A stretch of 64,000 nucleotides of DNA from Rhytidiadelphus loreus (lineage: Eukaryota > Streptophyta > Bryopsida > Hypnales > Hylocomiaceae). The position numbers and the translations under genes are program-made. The notes beneath the pieces are model-generated. The model saw only the letters and a list, made by a program, of their open reading frames with translations, searched no databases and was not told the origin of the DNA. This document shows positions 37,381 through 48,985 of this stretch, piece after piece. Position 1 is the stretch's first letter. Each line of letters opens with the position of its first letter. The stretch spans positions 68,509,839-68,573,838 of the forward strand of contig OX344761.1 of NCBI GenBank assembly GCA_947034895.1, written 5' to 3'.

Positions 37381-37748
37381 AAGAAGAGACTACCTTAATC
37401 AAGCAATGGTCTTTTCTAGCTAGAAAAGTATTATGCCTCTTTAAATGCTTGGGAGAGACTTTTAGATAATTCAAGGATTGGGGTTGGCTGAGGAGCCATT
37501 AATAAGACAATTTTGTTCATTGTCTTGGGCCAGCCTCTTTTCAAGGATGTAAAAGAACCCCCTACCTTATTGGAAAACAATAATACTTCGTAAGTGATAC
37601 TATGATTGTTGTGTTTTTTAATGCTTTAATAGTGATTGTTTCATTGGTTGACCTTAGAGATTCTGCAACATATTGGACATTACTTAAGGTAGGCACATCC
37701 AAAATCACGTCTTGTCTAAAACCACCACCATCACTCTATGTACAGTAA
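37381..37748. other. Short intergenic spacer
   Basis: Nothing is recognisable. It ends in the TAA that flanks the next element. Confidence 0.5.
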
Positions 37749-39112
37749 GAGCATTTCCAATGCGGCACGGAAACATACACGGGAACATGGCCAACGGGGC
37801 TTGTAACGTGCTTCTGCCAAAAAGCGGTCCCCAATGCAATCGTTGCAAGCAACAGCATTTTCCAGGGCTCGTCACACAAAAGCCCCTGCTCGGCATTTTT
37901 GGCCGATTTGCTGAGCTTTGCACAACAAACTAGAAGCCCAGATTCTCTAACGATGGCGACACGTGCTAGTGTCTAATTAAAGCCAAGTTTGACCCCGTGA
38001 AAATATGCCAACTAAAATTGAAATTCTAATACGCATGATCTATACATTGTCATTGACAACAAAGGATTTATCCATTGATTCTTTTAATCCCTTCTAAAAC
38101 AAATGTGTTGCCAACTAGTCCAACATGTCTAACCTATTAGATTGTCAATTTTATATTTTTATTATAACTATAAATTAGACACAATCTAATAGTATATGAC
38201 TTTAAGAAATTTCAATTTCAATTTCATTTTTAACAAACTATAATTGTAATAATTTTGTTGCAAAAATTGAAACTAAATGAGTAAAAATAGAAAAAATAAT
38301 ATTTTAAAGAGGTACAAGTAGAAATGGAGATTAATACTCACCTAATGTTTTAGAAATTGGCTCCCATTGCTATAATTTCTTTCTTCTCATGAATCAACTA
38401 ACAAGTTATTATAATGCAATTACACACCTCTTCAATTCTTTATAAAATCAACATTCTCCAAATATTGTAAGAAGATGCATATTGAAATAATAGAATATTT
38501 TGCAGAATACTTATTATCCAATCACATCTTACCCAAATATCTGTATAGAAATTAATTGATCGAAAAGAAAGGTACAGACATGTAGATAACATACAACAAT
38601 CTTTATAGATAGAGAAAGAAAAATATATATTGCAAATGAATTTTAAATATTCTAAGTGTTTCTTTTATACTAGCTCCACACAAAGTAATAATAGAAATGT
38701 GTTTTAATTATAAAAAGAAAAAAGAAAAAAGAAAAAAAATAGATATAAAGTAATTAAATTATAATAAAATAATAAAAATAGAAATTATTTATAGTATTTA
38801 ATCTTAAAAGTATTTTTATTTTAAATTTTTGTTTTCAAATAAATTAAATTAAATAAAGTTGAGTCAAAAGGATTTACTTTTTGTAAGTTTTTTTACTTTA
38901 AATTACTCTTTAAATTATTTTTGTGAGTTCTTTTATTTTTGTACGTTCTTTTACTTAAATTTTTTTTTTGCAGTGGGACAACCCATTTCTGCATTGGGGG
39001 CGATGTCCATGCGCCAGACCGGCAATAGGACCGGCCCGCCCCCTCACTCTGCAACTGACCCGGCTTTGTTGATTTCCCGTGCTAAAATGCAGTGTATGCA
39101 TTGGCCATGCTC
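37749..39112. mobile_element. 1.36-kb MITE-like element with TAA target duplication
   Basis: The left end is GAGCATTTCCAATGCGGCAC and the right end, reversed, is GAGCATGGCCAATGCATACA. Both terminal regions (about 190 and 150 bp) are GC-rich, while the middle is extremely AT-rich. TAA stands directly outside both ends (37746-37748 and 39113-39115). A 3-bp TAA/TTA duplication is typical of the PIF/Harbinger superfamily, and GAGCAT..CCAATG ends are known from plant MITEs, so a non-autonomous Harbinger-like element is my inference. No transposase is visible. Confidence 0.6.
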
Positions 39113-39119
39113 TAAGGTC

Positions 39120-39576
39120 TACACTAAAGATGATATTTAGTGTCTTGTACACTAAATACGAAGGCATACACTAAAAGCCAATTACCCTATGAAAGTAAGT
39201 AACATTAAATGTCAATTCAAACACAAAATGTGAACCAGAGTTGTCATATCAGACGGAATATCACTGTTCACCGACAGAATCGGACCGATTAGGGCTAGGC
39301 GGCTGCAAACTTCAGAGCCTTGTAACTTTTGCAAAAATTCTTCAAATAAGGAAAATGAGATGTTTTTCGGCATCTACAAATTTTTTTTGTAGATGCCGAA
39401 AAACATCTCATTTTCCTTATTTGAAGAATTTTTGCAAAAGTTACAAGGCTCTGAAGTTTGCAGCCGGCACATTCAAGTCTAACACTAATTGTGGACAAGT
39501 TCAGATTTAGTGTTGTAGCTAGTAGGGGGGTAAATACACTAAATGTCACTCAACACTAAATATCATCTTTAGTGTA
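39120..39576. mobile_element. 457-bp foldback element with 24-bp perfect TIR and 80-bp perfect hairpin core
   Basis: The ends 39120-39143 and 39553-39576 are exact inverted copies (TACACTAAAGATGATATTTA plus four more bases). Inside, 39301-39380 and 39386-39465 are a perfect 80-bp inverted repeat with only five T residues between them. The two open frames here (39241 on plus, 39549 on minus) share the same peptide only because of the palindrome, so they are not genes. The hairpin RNA would be fully paired. Confidence 0.85.
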
Positions 39577-40340
39577 CTTCATTTACGAATTCTTGCATTC
39601 ACAGGGAAAAAACATTCACTGCTGCCATCTTTGACACCTTCCCGAGGGCTGAAAAATTGTTATTTTACCATGAAATGTTTTTTACAAGATGATCCCTATG
39701 CTAATAACATGTGTGACAAATTTCAAGGCCAAAAAATTTACACATAAAAAGATATTCACAATCTACCAACATGTGTAGTTAAGAGAAACAATTTCAATGC
39801 TATCAACTCCCCAAAATTGAGAAATTAAAATTTGGCCATGAAATTTTTGGCATGAGATCATGTCTATGTTGATAACATGTGTGTCAAATTTAAAGTTCAA
39901 AGGATTTTCCCATAAAAAGATACTCACAATCTACCAACAGAAGTAGTTCCTAGAAATTATTTCACAACCACACATGTTGGTAGATTTCAAATATCTTTTT
40001 CTAGGCAAATCTTTTGAACTTGAAGTTTTGCACGCATATTATCAACATAGAAGTGATCTCATGCCAAAAATTTCATGGCCAAATTTTAATTTCTCAATTT
40101 TGGGGAGTTGGTAGCATTGACATTGTTTCTCTCAACAACACATGCTAGTAGATTGTGAATATCTTTTTATGTGTAAATTTTTTGGCCTTGAAATTTGTCA
40201 CACATGTTATTAGCATAGGGATCATCTTGTAAAAAACATTTCATGGTAAAATAACAATTTTTCAGCCCTCGGGAAGGCGTCAAAGATGGCAGCAGTGAAT
40301 GTTTTTTTCCCTGTGAATGCAAGAATTCGTAAATGAAGTA
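39575..40340. repeat. Large foldback, arms of about 380 bp
   Basis: The sequence from TACTTCATTTACGAATTC at 39575 inward is mirrored by the sequence ending GAATTCGTAAATGAAGTA at 40340. Outer halves are nearly identical (GCCATCTTTGACACCTTCCC against GGGAAGGCGTCAAAGATGGC). Similarity falls toward the centre near 39957. It abuts the preceding foldback. No coding content is convincing. It could be a foldback transposon or an inverted duplication able to make double-stranded RNA. Confidence 0.85.
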
Positions 40341-42642
40341 GACCTTACTGTACATCTCCAAAATCAATATGTATATATGTTGAAAAAAAAAATTTAGAAC
40401 ATCTACCAACAAAATCTTTGACCCTTCTTAACTTTTGCATATGGTATCCAAATGCCACATTCTTTGGTTCGTTGAAACCTCCTTTCACTTCCCAACAAGA
40501 AAATGAATGAAAACTTAAGTAGTCTAATACTAGTAACTAGCCCTAGTAGCCAAAAGTGGTGGTTTTCGGAAGTACCCACCTTATTATGTTAGAGATTTGA
40601 ATCTATTATTGGAAGTAGGCCATTGTAGTTTTCATAGCCATAAAACATCCATCCATTAAATCAGGCTATTTATTTTCTTTTCTTTGTTTGTTACAATGAG
40701 ATTTCTTAGACCCCATGTCCCTTAGTCACATGTTTGGTACCATTAGAAAGCTCTTGGGGAGGAGGGCTACAGAGGCTTTGTTGTTTTGTGACATTTGGAC
40801 CTACAATGTTATTTTCGAGTTGTTTTTTGTTTTAGAAAATTAGAAAATTCTTACTTTTACTTTTCTTTTGGTTGCGGCAACGGCACAGGGGACACACTAC
40901 TGTACGTGAAGGTGTGATTGGGCCCCCGAGTGCCGAATTTGAGTTTTCCAGGTCAGATTCGCAGGGGTCCATGTCACCTCAGCCCATTCACAAGACGACA
41001 CATGTCACTTTTTCTTTTTTTTCCTTTCCAAAAATGACTTTAAAATTTCTGCCGAATCTGCCCTGGCTCCGCATAGGGTAGTAGTAATTAAAGTGGGCCC
41101 CAGTAGTATTTCCCCCAATTGAATTATTATTGTGTATTATTAATAATTCCATTGCAAGTAGGGGGCACAAGGGCTCGGTCCTCCTTCGGCATCTTCTACT
41201 TCCCGAGTGACAAGCTCCGTGACAAGAACTTGCCGACATGGGAACCTGGCATCAAATCTACGTAGGGACACCCCAAATCCCCATTTCCACTGTGGAGAGC
41301 ATGTCCTATTCTTAGAGTTCTGGGGGCCTAATTTAATTCCATTGTTCCATGGAATAATAATCAATTCCTTGCTGGCAAATGAACTGAAAAGCCACCCTCA
41401 CTGCCTAACTTGTAAAAGTAAGTTAATTCACTTTGTTTTTCCATTCAAAAATGCCGCAAATGTTCATGCATCTAATATCATTCGGTTGTAATTATATTAA
41501 ACTCCATATACCGTTATTTGTTGAATCAAGTTTAATAATATTGAAAAAAAAATCATTTTGGAATTTTAGGTACATCTCATTTTTCGGTATTCGAACCTTC
41601 ATTAACTTATTGGTTATCTTCTGGATACATAGTAGTTACAAACAACAGTATTTAGGTTTGGATTTAAAGTTTAGAAAATGTATATGATAAAATAAATGAT
41701 TGTGACGTTAAGGAAGAAGAGCTATAAATACTTGACACTTAAATGTAGTTGTTTATTGCAACTAGATGTTATATTTGGGAATATTACTTTTGGAAGTTTT
41801 TTTGTGCCAATTTGAAACTTAGAGTAGGAATTCCAATTGAGGAGGTAGAGCCAATTGCCGACGTTGCTCTATAATATCACTTTGCTTAGTTAGTTACCTA
41901 CAAAAGTACAAAACTACATAAGATGTTTGCATCTTAGGGGTACATAGTTGGTGACAAAGTTAGATTGTTCTAATGTATTTTTGTAATTCAAACGATTTGT
42001 TTTTATAATTTCAAAAATTTGCAATCTTTCTTCTTTTCACCAAAAACTGTAATAAAATCAAAGCTTGTAGTAGATCTTTTTTTCATGTGGAAAATATCAA
42101 ATTTTAGTTATTGCCATTTTCAATGTAAAGAAAGAAAGAAAATTTTACATTTGCTTTATTTTGCGTGACCAACCGTAGGATCTTGCATTAGATTGGTGGA
42201 AGAAATTTCAAAAGCTTTGACCATATCCTTCATAAGATTTAAGCGTTTAAATTGAAGAAAACAAGGTGTTTTGCTCCTAGATTATAAGACTTTGCATCCT
42301 CTTGACTTGAAATTTGTGTACTATATTAAGTGAATTAAAATTATTTTTGTTGAAAAATTTAGTTGATGGAAGCTAAATTTGAAAATTGATGGAAGACAAG
42401 CTATAAGAAACAAAGTTACAATTGAAAAATAATTTTTAGAGTTTTATTTTTTTTATAAAATTTATAGAAGGGTGTTCCCTTGAGTATCCCATTTAAGCCC
42501 ACAGACATGCATGTCATCATCCCAAAAATAGCTTTTGTAGTATTTCTACCAACCTGACCAATATGTTTAATCCAATCCAATCTATAATGACTTCACTACC
42601 AACAAACTTCTCTTGCAAGAATGAATTGATGAAAGTGTGTCA
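40341..42642. other. Intergenic region with a GC-richer patch at about 40870-41400
   Basis: 40870-41400 is clearly richer in GC than its flanks and contains several overlapping short frames in all directions, none recognisable. It may be a relic of a promoter or exon, or an old insertion. The rest is AT-rich with nothing I can name. Confidence 0.35.
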
Positions 42643-43553
42643 TTTAAGGTAGGTGGCTCAAAAAGCGACCCTTAAAGGGTTGTTGGGCCTTTTTTTATGG
42701 GTTTCAGATTCCCAAAAATATTTTACCTTATTTTTCACTTGAAGAAGAATTGATGCAGAATCTAACACAAGTGATTTCATATTTTTCAGAGCATTTATAA
42801 ATTACTTATGAATTTCCAAAGAATTATGCGGTAGGCACCTATTATTGATCATAGGTCTTGGAAAACAGCCACTCATGCTAAGCCTGAAAAAAGATATGGC
42901 TTGACCAAAAACAAGCACTGCCACATTCAAAAAGTATTACACAAGGTTCCTAAATGTGACCTTTACTAAACTTAAACAAACCCTACATTCTTTTAACATT
43001 TGTAAGAAGGCAATTGGGCAATCAATTATCATTTAGAAAAATTAAGTGGACACACCTTGACTTTGAAATGTACCCTCCTTGGCTCTTATTCCATCCATTG
43101 GCGAAGTATGAAGCAATATACGATAAGTCTCAATTATACTCTTACATTGTTGGCACTCCATTTTAGAACCACTAAGTGTCCATTTCAAAGCTCTCTGTAG
43201 GATTGTTTTTTGTTTTTTTCTAATAACAAATGAGAACCATTGTATTAAGAAACAAGTAACCACCAAGCCAAAGGCTGGACAAATGAAGAGATAAGAGCAA
43301 AAAGAAAGAACAAAGGAAAGAAAGCAAAGAGAAAAGGAACCTAAAGGAAAGAGTACACTAAAGGACCCTCTTGATTCCACGTAATGGAATTATCAATCCT
43401 AGAAGCTAAGACATGGCCATGAAGCCAAATTTTCCTAAATTTACGGCAATACTATCTGCTTGATGCGGTTTGCGGCGGGACGCCGCAAACCGTATGTAGG
43501 ATTGTTTGAAGAAGAGGGATTAGAGGGTCTCTTTTTGAGCCACCTACCTTAAA
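42643..43553. mobile_element. TIR element (911 bp) flanked by TTAA, with nested insertion
   Basis: The terminal inverted repeats at 42643-42672 and 43524-43553 match at 29 of 30 positions (AAGGTAGGTGGCTCAAAAAG core). TTAA lies at the outer edge of both (42644-42647 and 43549-43552), so it is either part of the TIR or a TTAA target duplication. After removing a later retroposed insertion the element is about 612 bp. Related sequence occurs at 50318-50480 (GTCCATAAAGCGCCC, CATCTAACCCAAGTTG) and near 36480-36740. No transposase is visible. Confidence 0.75.
43209..43494 (-). mobile_element. Retroposed insertion with 13-bp target duplication (5'-truncated LINE or SINE-like)
   Basis: The 13-mer TGTAGGATTGTTT occurs at 43196-43208 and again at 43495-43507, directly flanking the insert. 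Read on the minus strand the insert ends in an A-rich tail (ATTAGAAAAAAACAAAAA) next to one copy, which is the mark of target-primed reverse transcription. Its other end is a GC-rich perfect hairpin, CGGTTTGCGGC pairing with GCCGCAAACCG, at 43466-43492. The body has a pyrimidine-rich tract in the sense direction. No coding frame is certain. It is nested in the TIR element. Confidence 0.8.
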
Positions 43554-46500
43554 GCGTAGAATAAGAGTGACACATGTTATCCTCGTTTCATTCAATCAAC
43601 TCTTTAAAGTAATTAATTAATTCCTTCACTTGTATATGTTTTCCAATGCAAACAACTTGAAATGGGGCATTTCCTAAATGTTGAAAATGGTCTAGTTTAT
43701 CTTAATTCCAAGGATAAGATTGTTTCTAGAAAGCAAACTAAACAATGTGTAACCTTTTTTAAATTGCTAAAACTAAGCTCATAAACAAATCCAATACATT
43801 ACTTTTTCATCGATTTGATAATCCATTGCTTGCAAAAGAAGAAGCTTCAAACCTTTCACAACATTTATTCAAATGGAATGAATCAAATCTTTCCACATGG
43901 ACAAAAATATAATCTATAAGAAATATTTCTTCTAAGATTATTAAGATTATTTTAATTTTTTGTAGATTTTTTGTATTCTCCACCCTTGCTTGTTTTGGGC
44001 TTATTGTGGCATAACTTTTGCTCCTATGCACCAATTGAAATAAAAATTATGATATTCTCCAAAATCTAATTAGTTTTCCTATCTTGAGAATTTTTTAAAT
44101 TTTAAATCTTGAAAATTTCTAGAAACCTTCAAAGTCTCCCAAGATAACTTTGGGGAACTTTGGAGGTAGATACCACTCTTCATTGCTACTTGCACCTATG
44201 AGATTTATTATTTATTTTTTACTTTTAATCCTAAATTTTTTATGCTACTTGAAATTTTAGGAAAATCAAAAGACATGACACAAATCTCTAACTAAGAAAT
44301 TATTATTTTTAAAATTTTGATCAATAAAAAACTATAAAACTAACTACTCCATATAAATATTTTCAATAATATGGTTACAAATTATAATCATAGTACATGT
44401 CTAATAATGGAAAAAATATTTTGGATGATGAATGTCTTAAGGGTTAATAAGATTATATTCAATTCAGATTATGTTAATTGAGAGTAAAATCAAATGAAGA
44501 TATGTGTAAAGATAGGAGAGGGAGTAAAGATCATTGTTGTTTTTAAAGGCTACCTCTATATGATCCTTTGTTGTCTTTCTTGATGGAAAAGAGCTTCAAC
44601 CTTCCATCAGGGCTAGCATGGACAAAAGACCTCATAATAAATTTCACACCATAATGGAATAAACTTTACATTGAAAAACATGACTTGGACTTTGAATACG
44701 AATATTCTAGCATAGATATTCAAGTCAACCTTTGTAAGAAAATTAACAAACTATGCACACTTTAAAATTTTAAAAAAAAATAATATTCACAATAAAATTT
44801 TGATAACACATTATCTATCTCTATGGTGATTATGTATATCAATGTGAATTAATAAGAAAATAGAAAGGAACAATCAAAAGGGCTTAAAAAATATTTACTC
44901 TACACTGATAATATGATACTTAATGATATGACAACCTTAAATTTATGACACATTTTTATACCATCAAATTCTCATATTTTGAACTTCCTCCACAATTTAA
45001 ACTAAACCCTATAATATTGTTAGAGTTTGAAAAACATTTTTCATATCATATTATAAATTAGAGGCCTTGAATGGATTAGAAACAAGTCTCATATTTGAAC
45101 ATATTGAAAACATTATGTCATTTTTGAAACTTAATTTGAACACATTAAGAATAAAACGTAAATGAATTAGGAATGAGGTGTAAACAAAGTGGAATATTAT
45201 GATTGTTAATGGCTAAACTTAGTAAGATAAGGATTATGTGACATTTAAGATTTAAGCCTCCAAGAGCTCAAATCTATTAGAAAGAGGATGAATGTTTCTA
45301 TCCATGGGAGCTATGTGAAAGTGGACAAAATACATAAATAATTGCAATTTTTTTCTTCTTTTGAATTTCAACAATGTAATTGGTCCATAACATACTTGAT
45401 TCTTCATTGTTTTTGTGTAAGTTTCTATATCAATTCATTTGAGATTGGAAGAGTAAAAAAATGAGCAAAAATGAGGATTTTCTAATTGGATTCTTATCAT
45501 TCAAAATTCATTTTGCCTCTATAGCTTTGCAATACCTTATCCTTCTTATTTATACTAACTTTGAAATTAAATCTGTTTACACCTAAATTTGTATGAATAA
45601 ATATTTGAGTGTGGTTCCTACTCGGGTTCCTATTGTCAAACTATTAAACATTATGTTGAAGTTAGAATGGGATTCCAAATTATCTCAAAACTATCATTAG
45701 TAGAAAAGATGGATCATTAGGCACCAAGAAGGTATTGTCGTTTGTTACAATAAAATTTTACTAATTTAGAGCATGCAATTTAGACACTATATGAATAAAA
45801 TTTGAATTTCACAATATTAAAATTAAGAATAATCTAAATTGATCCTAGGTCCTCATTAATAGAGCTTCTACATTTAGGTAAAAATATATAGAGGTTGGTG
45901 TTTGAAATGGGTGACAATAAGGTGTAGTTTCTTTACATCCTAAAACCCCAAGGATTTTGGACAAAATATAATTGTATAATAAAATACATATACTCCATAA
46001 CTTTTTTGAAGTTTGCATCAAAAAAATTGATGTAAAGCATGAAGAATAGAAAGTATTCTTATGGTCAAATTTTAAAACTATTTATAGATTTGCTTCAAAT
46101 GGATTTTGAAGATATAACTTCAAAAAAATTCCAGAAATATAATTTCCATCATTAGCATTTTAAAATTTATATGATTGATGAAAATTACAATTTCAAATGA
46201 TTTGTGAAAAGGCATACAATTTAGTTATGAGAACATCAATACTTTCTCCAAATAGAATATTTTTCAACATTGTAAAAATACTAAATAATTTTGATAATAT
46301 TTTAGCAAGTAAAAATAATACCAAGTGATACTTTTTGTTTCAAAACCCATAAAACTTGAATTCAATATAATCCTTACATGCCAATTTTCTATTAAATGGC
46401 CTTATTGCTCGCATAACAAAATTCATTGTATGTTTTTACCTAATTAATAATTTTGGAATGATTAAAAGCTTCAATGGAATCTATGGACCTTTCCTACACA

Positions 46501-48348
46501 AGATTATCCCTTTGAAAAATAAAACATTAATTCTTCATTGCTCATAAAAAAACAAAATATACTTCAAAACTATTGCCGTACTCATAGGAACTTATGAAAC
46601 AAAACTTGTTATCTTGACCATCTCTCATAGACGCTTCATTTAATACATCAAAAAGTAACTGAAAAATGAAGCTACTAAAATATGCTCAAAATAAAAAATA
46701 AAATAAAACCCTCCACAAAATGGTCTTCAATTGCCTTTAAAAGTTTAAGGACATCCACATCATTGCTCAAAATGGGTCCAACTCATTTGTCTAACTCAAA
46801 ATGGTGAGTACTCTTGATCCCTCAAAATATTTTTCTTGGCCTTAATCCTATTGTGTCAAGCAAAGGCCTTTCAAATCTCAGTTTAGTTTAGTTCTATCTT
46901 ATCCACTAAAGGACCAAGTATTTGACTTTGGATTTTTGAGAACTTGGGCTATACTCCATTAACTTCATAATTTGGAATTTTTGCATGAATTTTAAAACTT
47001 CATTATTTTGCATGGATGCAAATCATTGTAATTCGTGTGTAAAGCTTTGTTTAAGGCATTCCAATAAATATTGCAAAAGCCAAAAGTTATTTTTGATTTC
47101 AATGTCAAACTAGGTAGCTAAGAATATATTCTAAAAAATTGTTACTTAATTTTATTCAATTATATAGATTGATAGTTTGATACACTCTCAAAAACATTTG
47201 AACTAATTAGTTTCCAAATATCAAAGTGACAATTATAAAGAGTTTTATGTTGTGGGCTATGAGGTAGAAAAAATATATAAAGTTATTTTTCTAAAACAAT
47301 TCTGAAAATTTTGAAAAAAAAAGTAAATAAGTGCTATCAATTTTTTACTAGAACATTCTCCCCATTGGGATTACAATTTTCAATTTCTTGTGAAAGTTAT
47401 TAGTGGTTTAGCTTTCATTTAGTACTACCTTCTACTTTCATAAGTTCTTAAAGATGAACATGAAGGTTCTATTAGTTAAATGTTTTTAAATGTATTCTCA
47501 AACTATTTTCAACACATTGACCAAAAACACTTAAGATATTGAATATGTAAATGTTTTTCCTAAAAATGTTGAAAGAAAAAACTTCATTGTTTGGAAGGGT
47601 TAGAAAAGCCTAAAATTTGAAGTTTAGGCACATTGAGCTTTTCATCGATGAGTATAGTCACTTTAAAATTAGGGAGGGATGTACTTGATCAAATTAACCA
47701 AAGGATCCTACAATTGGATTTGTTAAGAAAGAAATGTAGATGAAAATTTTAGCCTTAATGTGGAAAAGTGTATTTTGCTGAAACAGTTTTGAGCCTCCAA
47801 ACACAAAAGAACTTTAGGGGGTGAAATTCACCTTGGTGATTGATCAATTGATTGTTTATGCGATACATTTGGTGAGCAACGGTAGAAGGTCAATTAATTT
47901 GAGGTCTATGGAAAAAAATAGATGTAAAATTTAAATGTGTCAAGTTTCACAGGCTATTGTGTAGATGCTCCAAAAAATATGTCACAATTTCATTTTCATT
48001 GGTTGGTTTTTAAAAAGGGAGTAAGTACTTTTTAGTTTTCAAAATTCAATTCATAGATCAATCAAGTAACTACAACTTTCTAAAATCGACTCATACAAAT
48101 TCTTGCCTAAAATGTATTCTCACTATTTATGAGAGTCTAGGGTTTGTTTTAAAAACACCGATTTTCAACACTATAGATATTTATAGTTTATTCACACGAT
48201 GTCAAAAAACGCATTTTAAGAGAATATAGAATCCTCTTTTGACCATCAACAAGATCCCACAAAAAGGTTTTCAATATAGTAATGGAAACTATGATGAATT
48301 GCTTATTTGGTCATTTTTAGGTGTAGTTACTTTAGATGAATCCTGAAA
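43554..48348. other. Long AT-rich intergenic region with dispersed repeats
   Basis: No gene. 43805-44060 matches 62740-62990 (both share TTATTGTGGCATAACTTTTG and CTCCAATTGGA-like phrases). 45940-46170 is the inverted partner of 12880-13101. 46905-47140 repeats 35890-36105. 48103-48265 is the third copy of the repeat at 22120 and 22742. Confidence 0.5.
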
Positions 48349-48985
48349 TTACCTCCTAAAGGCCCAAGGCACCAAATTCTGGTGTCAACAATACTTTGAA
48401 GTTAAACAAAACCTTATCACATTACTAGGTCTAGTAGTTCATATTTTTGAAAAATCCTTTTTGAAGTCTAATTTTTGGATCAAAAATCTGATTTAGAAAA
48501 TGAATGATTCTAATTTTTCTATTCAAGATTTTGTGCAAGGGTGTCCATTGCAAATCTTGTTTTTTTAGTGTTGAATGTTCAAAATGAGCATCAAATACAA
48601 TAAATCTTGGAGAAAAAATCACATCAGAAATTCATTTAAAAAAATAGCAAAGTAGATTTTGAGAAGAAGTAAATTGATTGGGGTTATACATGTTATACCC
48701 TTTAACCTCATTTTCTTTAGTGGCCTCAATTATAGATTTGACATGTAAAGACATTTGAAAATTTGAAAATCTCTTTCGCAATTTTAACACCCTCCTGATC
48801 AAACATTATAATCTTTTAATCCATAAGAGATATTGTTGTGTTTTCTTTTCCCATGTAATCTCTGACATGTCTAGTTTGAATGTGTATTGTTACAATTCCA
48901 AAAAAAAAAAATTGATACAAATGATCAAAATGTTGTCTTTTTGTTCAATTTAAAGCAAATTCCAAGAAGCTTTAACCCATAAATG
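48349..48985. mobile_element. Element family T1, copy C (inverted)
   Basis: It begins CTCCTAAAGGCCCAAGGCACC with the subterminal palindrome CACCAAATTCTGGTGTC and runs in the reverse sense of copies A and B to AAATTCCAAGAAGC. The far end differs: instead of the reversed TTTAGGGGTTAAA it reads TTTAACCCATAAATG, so this end is rearranged or joins another element. Confidence 0.65.

Noticed and set aside
39241..39549. Two opposite frames sharing the same peptide
   Set aside because: The shared peptide is a consequence of the perfect 80-bp palindrome.
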